NCBI GenBank assembly: GCA_035576205.1
Contig: DATLWR010000044.1
Coordinates: 1 to 17,697 of the forward strand
Reading direction: 5' to 3'
Source: DATLWR01 sp035576205
Lineage (GTDB): Bacteria > Pseudomonadota > Zetaproteobacteria > Mariprofundales > Mariprofundaceae
Length of the DNA stretch: 17,697 nt
The notes beneath the pieces were generated by a model. That model was not told the origin of the DNA and made no database searches. It saw only the letters and a list, made by a program, of their open reading frames with translations. How positions within the stretch are numbered: the first letter of the stretch is position 1; every line of letters begins with the position of its first letter. Both the position numbers and the translations under genes were made by a program. This document shows positions 1-7,540 of the stretch, in pieces.

Positions 1-131
1 GGCCGGGTATCCAGCCACCGATCCAGAAGGAAACCGCCCCCCAACCCCAACATCGTCGAAGCGACCATCTCGATGCCGACCCGCATGCCCCATTGATGCC
101 CATGTGAATAACCGGCGCTATTCGGCTCCAT
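1..131 (-). CDS. AtpI/AtpZ-family ATP synthase accessory protein, N-terminal part
   Basis: A minus-strand reading frame starts at the ATG at 131 and runs off the left edge after 43 complete codons. The visible residues include a Met-Arg-Val-Gly-Ile-Glu-Met-Val stretch, a glycine-rich run, then LLDRWLDTRP. This Gly-rich, Leu-Asp-Arg-Trp, Thr-x-Pro arrangement is typical of the small membrane proteins AtpI/AtpZ, which precede the structural genes of F-type ATP synthase operons and are thought to assist c-ring assembly or Mg2+ supply. A GGAG ribosome site lies 9 nt upstream and a plausible promoter lies further upstream. The ATP synthase genes themselves would lie outside the window, so that context is inferred. 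Family recognition rests on about 30 residues. Confidence 0.65.
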   Translation of the reverse strand, partial: MEPNSAGYSHGHQWGMRVGIEMVASTMLGLGGGFLLDRWLDTR

Positions 132-159
132 TTGCAACTACTCCGTCCCTCTGCTCAAC

Positions 160-188
160 AGTATAGACGGCCCAACTTGTTGTGCCCA
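160..188 (-). promoter_or_regulatory. Putative promoter of the atpI-like gene
   Basis: On the minus strand a -10 box TATACT (160-165) lies 17 nt downstream of TGGGCA (183-188), which matches four of six bases of the sigma-70 -35 consensus. Transcription would begin near 153, leaving a short leader that contains the GGAG ribosome site of the atpI-like gene. No equally good plus-strand promoter for the divergent histidine kinase was found between 132 and 251. Confidence 0.4.
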
Positions 189-251
189 TCGGGGAACACC
201 ACCTTGCCATATTCGGCATTCTCATCTAAATGTGCTGAATCAGGGGAGACG

Positions 252-2363
252 ATGACAAAGCGGACTTTCGCCTTCGAAGAGCTGGTCAATCACGACATGA
301 TCCCTCACGGCGGACCATGCGAACTTCAGCAGCAGCAGGGGTGGCTACGCATCATCCTCGCGTTCGTCTTTTATGCCTATATTGCCATTCACGGCCAGTT
401 CTTCGCCGACTTTGGCCGTGTTACGGGAGCCATCGTTGCCGGATACATCGGCATCAATCTGCTGGCCATCTTCTGGCATATTCCGCAATACCCGCGTTCC
501 CCTCTCCGCCTGCTGGCCATGCCGCTGGTCGACTGCATGCTGATTTCACTTGCCATGTTCAACGACGGCGGCCATGCCAGCCCGGCATTTTTCCTGTTTC
601 TAAGCGTCATTTTCGGCAATGGGCTCCGTTACGGCCAGCAGATGCTCATCTACACCCAGATACTGTCCGTCATTTCGCTACTGGTTCTGGCCATCCTGAC
701 GCCCCTCATTCTGAACCTCCCCGATGACTGGACCGTACTCGGACTGGAAATCCTGGGCCTGCTCTACATTTCGACTTACGCCAAGATCATCATTCGCCGA
801 ACACTGATGGCAATCGAGGAAAAACGCTTCGCCGACAGAGCTTCCTCACGTCTGCTGATCGATGTGCCAACTCCCGCGTTCACTTACGAGGAATCAGCCG
901 ATGGCGCCCGCATCGTCCACGCCAACCCGGCCATGGCCAAGATAACAGGCATCCCCATTGACGAGCTGCCGGGGCAGCCGTGCAAGAGGCTGTGCATTCA
1001 CGAAGACGGGGAAGAACTGGATCGGGCCTGCCTTGATTCGCTTTACAACACGATTCTGGAGCTGCCGACGCTGAGCCGGACTTATGTCCGGGCACCTTCC
1101 AAGGGCCGTCATTCCCTGCAATTGATGTGCGAAACCACGGTAACCCACATCGGCGGCAAAACCCTGGGGGTCTGTTTCATCAGCGACATCACCGAAAGCG
1201 AACGCTATTACCACGAACTGCAGGAAGCACAGATGCAGGGCTATGTGGCGGCCCTGTCGTCCGGATTGGCCCATGATTTCCGCAATGTACTTGCCAGCAT
1301 CATGGGCGAAGCGGAGATGATGCGATTGGCCTGCAGCGATGAGAAAATGCGCGATGGACTGGAGCTGATCGTTCGCGCCAGCGAACGGGGCAGCGATATG
1401 ACGACGCAACTGCTGCAACTTGGCAAGGGCGCCAGCAGAGAGCAGCAGAAAATCGGGCTTGCCGATGGACTGGAAGCAACGGTCAAACTGGCTCGGGTAC
1501 GCCTTCCCGCCAACGTCCAGCTCGACTGCCGCATTGCCGACAAGTTGCCCGAAATCATGGGCGATACTGCCCAGATCGAACAGGTGCTGCTGAATCTCGT
1601 CAACAATGCTGCGCAGGCCATCCGCGATGCCGGCCGTATCGTGGTCGAGGCATTCCCCGATCCGAAACACATGTTTGCCAGACGCGGCCGGCCGGCGCTG
1701 TGCATCCGGGTCAGCGACAATGGCATCGGCATCCCCGAAGAAAACCTGCCGCGGATTTTTGACGCCTTCTGGACCTCGCGCAAGGAGTGCGGTGGTACCG
1801 GCCTCGGTCTGTCGATGGTGAGGCGCATCGTGCGCTGGCACCACGGCGATATCGAAGTCTCATCCACGCCGGGCAAGGGCACCCGCTTCTCCCTCTACTT
1901 CCCTCCTGCCGACAGTGAATCAGAGGCCAAGGCAGCCGCTCCCGCACCATCGCCTGAACCCGTCATGCCGGCTGTCGTCAAGCATACCCCCTGGCATATC
2001 GTGCTGGTTGAGGATGCCCCTGAAGTATTGCGTGTGCATGAAGCATTGCTGACACGGATGGGGCACAAGGTTTCGACGGCCATCCACGGCAAACAGGCGC
2101 TCGATCTGCTGCATTCGATCGAGTGGCAGGCGGACTTCATCCTCAGCGACTTCAAGATGCCCGAGATGGATGGTCTGGAACTCGCGCAAAAGATTCGCGA
2201 TCTGGGCAAATCGATCCCGATCACCATCCTCACCGCCTATGGCGAGGATGAAGCCTTGCTGAAAGCCGGCAGCCTGAACACGGAATTGCTGTTCAAGCCT
2301 GTCAAATTCAACGTGCTGGCGAACCACATTGCCAATATGCAGCGAGAGGCTTCCCCGGCCTGA
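252..2363 (+). CDS. Membrane-bound hybrid sensor histidine kinase with PAS and C-terminal receiver
   Basis: This is a 703-residue hybrid kinase. Residues about 32-181 form five or six hydrophobic helices with almost no periplasmic domain. A PAS-like segment follows (about 200-315). The HisKA dimerisation helix carries the phospho-acceptor His341 in LAHDFRN. The ATPase domain shows the N box (LLNLVNNAAQAI, about 446-457), DNGIGI (489-494) and GGTGLGL (514-520). A linker rich in Ala and Pro leads to a receiver domain with Glu587/Asp588, phospho-acceptor Asp633, Thr661 and Lys682. The start at 252 is chosen because AGGGG(AG) sits just upstream; the longer frame from 132 would abut the divergent atpI-like start. 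The PAS segment contains several cysteines (Cys244, Cys248, Cys260), which might sense redox state or a ligand, but this is speculative. It makes an internal phosphorelay; no output regulator gene is adjacent, so the partner and the signal are unknown. Confidence 0.9.
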   Translation: MTKRTFAFEELVNHDMIPHGGPCELQQQQGWLRIILAFVFYAYIAIHGQFFADFGRVTGAIVAGYIGINLLAIFWHIPQYPRSPLRLLAMPLVDCMLISLAMFNDGGHASPAFFLFLSVIFGNGLRYGQQMLIYTQILSVISLLVLAILTPLILNLPDDWTVLGLEILGLLYISTYAKIIIRRTLMAIEEKRFADRASSRLLIDVPTPAFTYEESADGARIVHANPAMAKITGIPIDELPGQPCKRLCIHEDGEELDRACLDSLYNTILELPTLSRTYVRAPSKGRHSLQLMCETTVTHIGGKTLGVCFISDITESERYYHELQEAQMQGYVAALSSGLAHDFRNVLASIMGEAEMMRLACSDEKMRDGLELIVRASERGSDMTTQLLQLGKGASREQQKIGLADGLEATVKLARVRLPANVQLDCRIADKLPEIMGDTAQIEQVLLNLVNNAAQAIRDAGRIVVEAFPDPKHMFARRGRPALCIRVSDNGIGIPEENLPRIFDAFWTSRKECGGTGLGLSMVRRIVRWHHGDIEVSSTPGKGTRFSLYFPPADSESEAKAAAPAPSPEPVMPAVVKHTPWHIVLVEDAPEVLRVHEALLTRMGHKVSTAIHGKQALDLLHSIEWQADFILSDFKMPEMDGLELAQKIRDLGKSIPITILTAYGEDEALLKAGSLNTELLFKPVKFNVLANHIANMQREASPA

Positions 2364-2386
2364 GAGGATTGCGCAACCTTGATGGA

Positions 2387-2423
2387 TGAATAGTGAACGA
2401 AATGATATTGCATTCATTATTCA
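2387..2423. promoter_or_regulatory. Inverted repeat, probable operator of the TetR regulator
   Basis: The left arm TGAATAGTGAACG (2387-2399) and the right arm CATTCATTATTCA (2411-2423) are inverted copies matching at 11 of 13 positions, separated by 11 nt. The repeat covers the putative -35 box and part of the spacer of the promoter for the TetR gene. TetR-family proteins commonly bind such palindromes in their own promoters, so autoregulation of the operon is a reasonable inference. Confidence 0.65.
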
Positions 2424-2435
2424 CCCAACTATACT
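2408..2435 (+). promoter_or_regulatory. Promoter of the TetR-led operon, possibly leaderless
   Basis: A -10 box TATACT (2430-2435) lies 16 nt downstream of TTGCAT (2408-2413). Transcription from it would start near 2441-2443, essentially on the ATG at 2443. There is no Shine-Dalgarno sequence before that ATG, which fits a leaderless message. The -10 match is good, while the -35 box is weak. Confidence 0.5.
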
Positions 2436-2442
2436 CCCGCCC

Positions 2443-3042
2443 ATGATATCCGAGGTGGCATCGCAGATTCTTGATGTGGCCGAACGGCGCTTCGCCGATT
2501 ACGGCTACAACAAGACGACCATGGCGGAGATTGCTGCCGATTGCGACATGAGCGTCGGCAATCTGTATCGCCATTACGACAGCAAATCGGCCATCGCCGC
2601 CGCATCCATGTCGCGTTTTCTCGACCTGAAACTACAACAGGGCATAGACGCCGCGGCAAAGAAATTCAGAACTTGTGAAAAAATGTCGGCATTCCTGCTG
2701 GCACGTTTGCGCCTTTCATATGCCCGGGCGGTCGATTCTCGCCATCTGCACGAACTGGTTCAGGCGATCGATTCGCACCACTCGCAACTGTTATTCCAGC
2801 AGGAACAGAAGGTGATCGACGCCATGGCTGCAATTCTCGAAGCCGGCATCGCCGCCGCCGAGGTCGCGCCGCTCGATGCACAGCGCACCGCCTACCTGTT
2901 GCATCAGTCCCTGCTTCGCTACAACCATCCGCTAAGCCTCAAGCGCAATCCGCTCGAACAGCTCGAGGCCGACCTGCTCGACACGCTGACACTCTTTTAT
3001 ACGGGCATTTCCAACATCAACCGCACAGGAGGACAATCATGA
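2443..3042 (+). CDS. TetR-family transcriptional regulator
   Basis: The 199-residue protein has an N-terminal helix-turn-helix (about residues 25-46) with the TetR signature TTMAEIAADCDMSVGNLYRHYDSK. An all-helical ligand-binding domain that I cannot assign to a named subfamily follows. The start at 2443 is preferred over an in-frame ATG at 2386, because the earlier ATG would place the palindromic operator and the -10 box inside the coding region, and because TetR proteins usually begin about ten residues before the first DNA-binding helix. Cys34 lies in the DNA-binding domain and Cys78 in the sensor domain, so thiol-based sensing is possible, but nothing in the sequence proves it. It is the first gene of a seven-gene operon and its stop codon overlaps the next start (ATGA), so it is likely both the local regulator and co-transcribed with its targets. 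Confidence 0.88.
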   Translation: MISEVASQILDVAERRFADYGYNKTTMAEIAADCDMSVGNLYRHYDSKSAIAAASMSRFLDLKLQQGIDAAAKKFRTCEKMSAFLLARLRLSYARAVDSRHLHELVQAIDSHHSQLLFQQEQKVIDAMAAILEAGIAAAEVAPLDAQRTAYLLHQSLLRYNHPLSLKRNPLEQLEADLLDTLTLFYTGISNINRTGGQS

Positions 3043-3446
3043 TCGGCAAGAAAAACATGGCATTCGGTTTCTTCTATTTCATCACAACTCTCTGCCTCGG
3101 CCTCTATCTGGCCAACAAGTTCAAGCTGCCACCAGACCAGCTCGGCGCCTGGATGAAATCGGGCCAGCACGCCGTGCTCAAGGCCGCACATGCACACGGC
3201 AACCTGGAAAGCTTCCTCAACATCGCCATCGGCTACCTGTTGTGCCGGCTGGCGCTGGATGCCTGGATCGCCAAAACGGTTTCGGTACTGCTCATCGTCG
3301 GCGCCCTGTTCCACTCCGGCATGCTCTATCTGGCCGGAGCGGGCTTCGGCTGGGCCGGCGCGCTGACGCCTATCGGTGCCATCTCGATCATCACTTCGAT
3401 GCTGCTGATGGGAATCGGGGTGCTGCGCCTGAAGAGCGTCGACTGA
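3039..3446 (+). CDS. Unknown four-helix membrane protein
   Basis: I do not recognise the family of this 135-residue protein. It has four hydrophobic segments at about residues 8-26, 55-75, 77-100 and 107-130 and no signal peptide. Four histidines are visible: His44, His51 and His53 (the last two in HAHGN) before the second helix, and His92 within the third. Histidines next to or inside helices can ligate heme or metal, and the next gene is a b-type cytochrome, so a role as a small redox or heme partner is an inference worth testing. The start is well supported by AGGAGG-like sequence a few bases upstream, and it overlaps the TetR stop codon by four bases. The next gene begins 2 nt after its stop. 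Confidence 0.8.
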   Translation: MIGKKNMAFGFFYFITTLCLGLYLANKFKLPPDQLGAWMKSGQHAVLKAAHAHGNLESFLNIAIGYLLCRLALDAWIAKTVSVLLIVGALFHSGMLYLAGAGFGWAGALTPIGAISIITSMLLMGIGVLRLKSVD

Positions 3447-3448
3447 CG

Positions 3449-4171
3449 ATGGCTATCCACTACCGGCCGGTCCATGTTTGGGACGGCGTCGTCCGCCTCA
3501 CCCACTGGATCAATGCCGGCGCCATCATCCTGCTGTTGCCGCTCGGCGCCGTGCTGTTCGGACGCGAATGGCTAGGTATCAGCAAGGTGCATACCGACAC
3601 GCTGATGGATGTGCATGCCAGCATCGGCTTTCTTTTCGCTGCCTCGCTGCTCATCCGCCTCGCTTACCTCGCACACGGTGAGGGAGCGTCCTCCTGGCGC
3701 GATGTCGTTCCGCACACGCAAGCGCAATTGCGGCTAGCGACAGCGACGATCCGCTACTACTTGGGCGGCTGCAGGGGTGAATGTCCGCTCTACTTCGCGC
3801 ACAATCCGCTGGCCGGCCTCGCCTACACGGGTTTCTTCCTGTTCGCGTCCGTGCAGGTAATCAGCGGCGCGGCCATGTATCTGCTCGGCGGCGATGTCGT
3901 CCCGGCTGTACAGGCCCATGCCGGGCACGAGCACTTGCCCGCCAACAGCTGGCCACCGGCGTGGCTGGCGGAGATTCACGAATGGAGCGCTCTACTGATC
4001 GCCCTGTTCATACTGGCCCATCTCACCGCACTGGCGCTGCATGACCTGGTCGAGAAACGTGGCCTGGCCTCCAGCATGATTTCCGGCAACAAGTTTTTCT
4101 CCGAGGCGGAGATGACCGCTCTGGATATCCCGACAATCCCAACCACAGAAAAGGAAACGACAAAGCAATGA
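3449..4171 (+). CDS. Cytochrome b561-like diheme membrane protein
   Basis: The 240-residue protein has four main membrane helices and resembles the prokaryotic cytochrome b561 / Ni,Fe-hydrogenase cytochrome b group, which pass electrons between the quinone pool and a partner. Likely heme-ligating histidines are His19 (RLTHW), His56 (DVHAS), His177 (EIHEW) and His191 (LAHLT), with His198 nearby. Their positions in successive helices fit two b hemes. The start at 3449 is set by the RPVHVWDGVVRLTHW opening typical of the family and by tight packing 2 nt after the preceding stop; there is little Shine-Dalgarno sequence, suggesting translational coupling. The C-terminal 25 or so residues are hydrophilic. 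Its stop overlaps the start of the flavin reductase gene, so it may deliver or take electrons in the same pathway, but no direct partner is proven. Confidence 0.82.
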   Translation: MAIHYRPVHVWDGVVRLTHWINAGAIILLLPLGAVLFGREWLGISKVHTDTLMDVHASIGFLFAASLLIRLAYLAHGEGASSWRDVVPHTQAQLRLATATIRYYLGGCRGECPLYFAHNPLAGLAYTGFFLFASVQVISGAAMYLLGGDVVPAVQAHAGHEHLPANSWPPAWLAEIHEWSALLIALFILAHLTALALHDLVEKRGLASSMISGNKFFSEAEMTALDIPTIPTTEKETTKQ

Positions 4172-5256
4172 GCAACAATCTTTTTTCCCCACTCCAACTC
4201 GGCGCACTTACCCTTCCCAACCGGATGGTGATGGCGCCGATGACCCGTAACCGGGCACCCGATACCATCCCCAATACCCTGATGGCCGAGTACTACGTCC
4301 AGCGCGCGACCGCCGGCCTGATCGTTACCGAAGGCTCGCAGATATCCCCGCAGGGTGTCGGTTATCCGGCCACGCCGGGCATTCACTCGAAGGAGCAGAT
4401 AGCCGGCTGGAAAACCGTCACCGATGCCGTGCATGCCAAGGGAGGCCGCATCTTCCTGCAGCTTTGGCATGTCGGCCGCATCTCGCATCCGTCGCTGCAG
4501 CCGGGCAACGCGGCGCCGGTATCGGCCTCGACCATCCGCCCCAACGGGGAGACCTTCACCGGCCAGGGCATGCAGCCCTTCGAAACGCCGCGTGCACTCG
4601 AAACAGAGGAGATCGCCGCCGTCGTCAGGCAGTACGCTGCAGGCGCAGCCAATGCAAAGGCAGCCGGTTTCGACGGTGTCGAGATCCACGGCGCCAACGG
4701 CTATCTTATCGACCAGTTCCTGCGCGATGGCAGCAACCGGCGCAATGACCGCTACGGCGGCGCCATCGAAAATCGCTGCCGCTTCATGCTGGAGGTCACC
4801 GAGGCAGTGTGCGGCGCCTGGAGCGCCGACCGCGTCGGCATCCGCCTGGCCCCACTCAACCCCTTCAACGACATGCACGACTCCGATCCGCGGGCCACAT
4901 TCACGCATGCGGTGAAAGAGCTGAACCGTTTCGGGCTCGCCTACCTGCACATCACCGAGATGGGCAAAGATGCACCGGGGGCGGCCGGTCCCGCCTTCGA
5001 CCTCACCGAACTGCGCAAGCTCTGGCAAGGCACGTACATCACCAATGCCGGCTACGACCGGGCACGCGCCGAGGCGGCCATTTCCGAAGGGCGTGCCGAT
5101 GCCGTCGCCTTCGGTGTGCCGTTCCTGGCCAATCCCGACCTCGTGGCCCGCTTCCGGCAGGATGCGGCCTTGAACGCACCCGATGTCGCCACCTTCTACG
5201 GCGGCGACGGCCACGGCTACACCGACTACCCTGCCCTGGGAGAGGCCATCGCCTGA
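4168..5256 (+). CDS. Old Yellow Enzyme family alkene/nitro reductase (NemA-like)
   Basis: This 362-residue FMN-dependent oxidoreductase has the expected length of the Old Yellow Enzyme family, which uses NAD(P)H to reduce activated alkenes, quinone-like electrophiles and nitro compounds in the cytoplasm. The flavin-binding Thr26 sits in MAPMTR. The substrate-binding pair His174/Asn177 is in HGANGYL with the proton-donating Tyr179, and Gln98/His101 occur in LQLWHVGR. DRYGGAIENRCRF and the C-terminal FGVPFLANPDL phosphate-binding stretch are also classic. The gene overlaps the cytochrome b gene by four bases (ATGA) and its stop overlaps the next start. In other bacteria relatives such as nemA are controlled by a TetR-family repressor responding to electrophiles, which matches the regulator at the head of this operon. 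The exact substrate is unknown. Confidence 0.93.
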   Translation: MSNNLFSPLQLGALTLPNRMVMAPMTRNRAPDTIPNTLMAEYYVQRATAGLIVTEGSQISPQGVGYPATPGIHSKEQIAGWKTVTDAVHAKGGRIFLQLWHVGRISHPSLQPGNAAPVSASTIRPNGETFTGQGMQPFETPRALETEEIAAVVRQYAAGAANAKAAGFDGVEIHGANGYLIDQFLRDGSNRRNDRYGGAIENRCRFMLEVTEAVCGAWSADRVGIRLAPLNPFNDMHDSDPRATFTHAVKELNRFGLAYLHITEMGKDAPGAAGPAFDLTELRKLWQGTYITNAGYDRARAEAAISEGRADAVAFGVPFLANPDLVARFRQDAALNAPDVATFYGGDGHGYTDYPALGEAIA

Positions 5257-6041
5257 TGCGGACGATGCCGGCCATATTCCTGGCACATGCGGCCCCGACC
5301 TTCGCAGTCGAGAGTAATGCGACGACGGATTTCTGGGCCGCCCTGCCCGGCTGGCTGCCGGCTGTACCGAAGGCGGTTCTCTGCCTTTCCGGCCACTGGG
5401 AGACCACTCAACCGGAATGGAGCAGCAGCACGGCCATCCAGCACGATTTCTACGGCTTCCCCGATCACCTCTACCGGCTCGGCTGGCCGCTGCTACAGGA
5501 TCGAAAGCTCTCCTCCTGGCTGGAGCAGCGGCTGGTGGCACTGGGCGTCGAGGCGTCCGAATCCGCCCGGCCGCTCGATCATGGCGTCTGGGTACCGCTG
5601 CGAGCGGCATGGCCGGAGCCGACGTTTCCGGTCTTCCAGCTGTCGCTGTGCACCGGCTGCGGTCCGGTCTGGCATGTCGAACTGGGCCGCAAGCTGGCGC
5701 CGCTCAGGGACGACGGTGTGCTGGTCGTCGGTTCCGGCGGTATCAGCCATAACCTCGGCCGCATCGACTGGCGGGCACGAGAGAATGAGGCAACCCCCTG
5801 GGCCGCGGCATTCATGGATGCGGTGGACGATGCCATTGCCAAAGGGGATACCGAGGCGCTGTGCAACCCCTGGCAACTGCCACACGGCCGCGAGGCGGTA
5901 CCGACCCTCGACCATTACCTGCCGTTGCTGGTGATTCTCGGCATGGCAGGCGAGGCGAGGCTGCAGCGCCTGCATACCGGCTGGGGCTTCGGCAGCCTCG
6001 CCATGCACAGCTACGGTCTCGGCGTGGAAGCAGCCGTATGA
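5256..6041 (+). CDS. LigB/DODA-type extradiol dioxygenase family protein (YgiD-like)
   Basis: This 261-residue protein matches the YgiD/4,5-DOPA-extradiol-dioxygenase group of class III ring-cleaving dioxygenases. The conserved histidines appear in order: His11 (LAHAAP), His47 (SGHW), His109 (DHGVW), His165 (SHNL) and His220 (DHYLPLL). Members open catechol-type rings using a non-heme metal bound by histidines. In most relatives the first motif reads GHGSP; here it is AHAAP, keeping the histidine and proline. The start at 5256 shares bases with the stop of the reductase gene (TGATG), indicating translational coupling. A longer frame extending upstream is a shadow of the reductase gene. The substrate is unknown; the neighbours suggest an aromatic or quinone-derived compound. 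Confidence 0.88.
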   Translation: MRTMPAIFLAHAAPTFAVESNATTDFWAALPGWLPAVPKAVLCLSGHWETTQPEWSSSTAIQHDFYGFPDHLYRLGWPLLQDRKLSSWLEQRLVALGVEASESARPLDHGVWVPLRAAWPEPTFPVFQLSLCTGCGPVWHVELGRKLAPLRDDGVLVVGSGGISHNLGRIDWRARENEATPWAAAFMDAVDDAIAKGDTEALCNPWQLPHGREAVPTLDHYLPLLVILGMAGEARLQRLHTGWGFGSLAMHSYGLGVEAAV

Positions 6042-6105
6042 GGATAGCCAACACGACCGACAGTAATGGTCGGCTGACAAGCGACCGGAAAGCAGGAGAG
6101 CAGAG

Positions 6106-6825
6106 ATGAGTATCAGGCTGCAAACGGCACCCTCCGTTCCCGAGGGCGACGGCGTCACCGTCCGGCGGCTCATGCCCGTCCACGGCCTGCTGAATTTCGA
6201 TCCCTTCGTACTGTGGGATCATTTCGATATTGTTACGGGCGGCTTCCCCGACCATCCACACCGCGGTTTCGAGGCGATCACCTACCTGTTCGCCGGCGGC
6301 ATGAAACACGCCGACAACCTCGGCAACCGCGGCACGGTACATGCGGGTGGTGCCCAGCGATTCACGGCGGGAGCCGGCATCGTGCATTCGGAGTTTCCCG
6401 ACGGTCACGCGGCCGGCATCCAGCTGTGGATCAACCTGCCGCAACGGCTGAAATCGCTGCCGGCTGGCTACCAGCAGCTACAGGCTGACGAGATTCCCGA
6501 GCATGCGGAGAACGGTGTGCGCATCCGCAGCATCGTCGGCAACGGCTCACCGATACGCCTGCACACCCCGGTCGAATACCTCGATATCGCCATACCGGCG
6601 GGCGCAAGTCTGACGCGCACCATTCCGGCCGGTTTCCGCGGCTTCGTCTATGTCGTCGAAGGTGAAATCGATGCGGGCGGGCAGACGGCAACCGCCGGCC
6701 AGGCGCTGCTGGTCGAGAATGAAACCGAGCTATCCATCGCGGCAACCGAGGCTGCGCGGCTGATGTGGTGCTTCGGCGCCCCGCACCACGAACCGATCCG
6801 CCAACGCGGGCCGTATGTCGATTGA
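6106..6825 (+). CDS. Pirin family protein (bicupin)
   Basis: The 239-residue protein is a Pirin, a two-domain cupin that binds a single metal in its N-terminal domain. The metal ligands are visible as His50 and His52 (DHPHRGFE) and His94 with Glu96 (GIVHSE). Bacterial pirins include quercetin 2,3-dioxygenases and proteins that bind metabolic enzymes, so the reaction cannot be fixed from sequence. A clear AGGAGAG ribosome site precedes the ATG at 6106. This is the only sizeable gap in the operon (64 nt after the dioxygenase), holding a weak hairpin but no convincing separate promoter. The next gene encodes a related but distinct pirin. Confidence 0.9.
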   Translation: MSIRLQTAPSVPEGDGVTVRRLMPVHGLLNFDPFVLWDHFDIVTGGFPDHPHRGFEAITYLFAGGMKHADNLGNRGTVHAGGAQRFTAGAGIVHSEFPDGHAAGIQLWINLPQRLKSLPAGYQQLQADEIPEHAENGVRIRSIVGNGSPIRLHTPVEYLDIAIPAGASLTRTIPAGFRGFVYVVEGEIDAGGQTATAGQALLVENETELSIAATEAARLMWCFGAPHHEPIRQRGPYVD

Positions 6826-6840
6826 TACCTGGAGGCGAGC

Positions 6841-7539
6841 ATGATCCGTATCCGCAAGGCCAACGAACGGGGACATGCCGAGCATGGCTGGCTGCACTCG
6901 TGGCACACATTCTCCTTCGCCGACTATTACGACCCGCAACACATGGGGCACTCGGTACTGCGCGTCATCAACGACGATACGGTGGAGCCGGGCCAGGGCT
7001 TCGGCACGCATCCGCACCGCGACATGGAGATCATCTCCTGGGTGCTGGAGGGCGCGCTGGAACATCGCGATTCGATGGGCCACGGCTCGGTGATCCGCCC
7101 GGGCGAGGTGCAACGAATGAGTGCAGGAACGGGCGTGACGCACAGTGAGTTCAATCCGGACAAGACCGAACGCACTCGCTTCCTGCAGATCTGGATATTG
7201 CCGGACCGTCGCGGTTATCCGCCCCGGTATAGCCAGCAGCATTTCCCGGATGAGGAGCTGCACAACAGCCTGAGGCTCGTCGTCTCCCCCGATGGCAATA
7301 ACGGCAGCATTCCGATCCATCAGGATATCCGCCTCTACATCGCCCGTCTCGATGCCGCCACACCACTGACGCAGGCCATCGCACCGGGCCGCAAGGCCTA
7401 TGTGCACCTGGCACGCGGAGAGTTACGTCTGAACGGCATGGCCATGCAGGCTGGCGACGGCGCCTATATCGAGGCCGAAACGAGTCTTGAGTTCAAGGAT
7501 GGAAAGGCCGCGGAGCTACTGCTCTTCGACCTGCCGTAG
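6841..7539 (+). CDS. YhhW-type pirin, probable quercetin 2,3-dioxygenase
   Basis: This 232-residue protein resembles E. coli YhhW, a pirin shown to have quercetin 2,3-dioxygenase activity. The opening HGWLHSWHTFSFADYYDP is characteristic of the YhhW group. The metal site is His57/His59 (THPHRDME) and His101/Glu103 (GVTHSE). A GGAGG ribosome site lies just upstream and only 15 nt separate it from the preceding pirin gene. It is the last gene of the TetR-led operon: a strong terminator hairpin begins eight bases after its stop codon. Real substrates in this organism are unknown; cupin oxygenases acting on flavonoid- or quinone-like compounds would suit the operon. Confidence 0.92.
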   Translation: MIRIRKANERGHAEHGWLHSWHTFSFADYYDPQHMGHSVLRVINDDTVEPGQGFGTHPHRDMEIISWVLEGALEHRDSMGHGSVIRPGEVQRMSAGTGVTHSEFNPDKTERTRFLQIWILPDRRGYPPRYSQQHFPDEELHNSLRLVVSPDGNNGSIPIHQDIRLYIARLDAATPLTQAIAPGRKAYVHLARGELRLNGMAMQAGDGAYIEAETSLEFKDGKAAELLLFDLP

Positions 7540-7540
7540 G

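Noticed and set aside
132..251. Extended N-terminus of the histidine kinase frame
   Set aside because: It has no ribosome site, abuts the divergent atpI-like start and contains the putative atpI promoter; the ATG at 252 has AGGGGAG just upstream.
894..1844. 316-codon minus-strand frame opposite the kinase gene
   Set aside because: No recognisable domain and it is fully covered by clear kinase motifs on the other strand.
3976..5610. Long 544-codon minus-strand open frame opposite the reductase and dioxygenase genes
   Set aside because: It is a shadow of high-GC codon structure: no family-like motifs, low-complexity Arg/Gly/Ala content, and the plus strand holds well-recognised genes.
6054..6075. 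Small hairpin in the gap before the first pirin gene
   Set aside because: A five-base stem with a seven-base loop and no U-tract; no convincing promoter or terminator around it.
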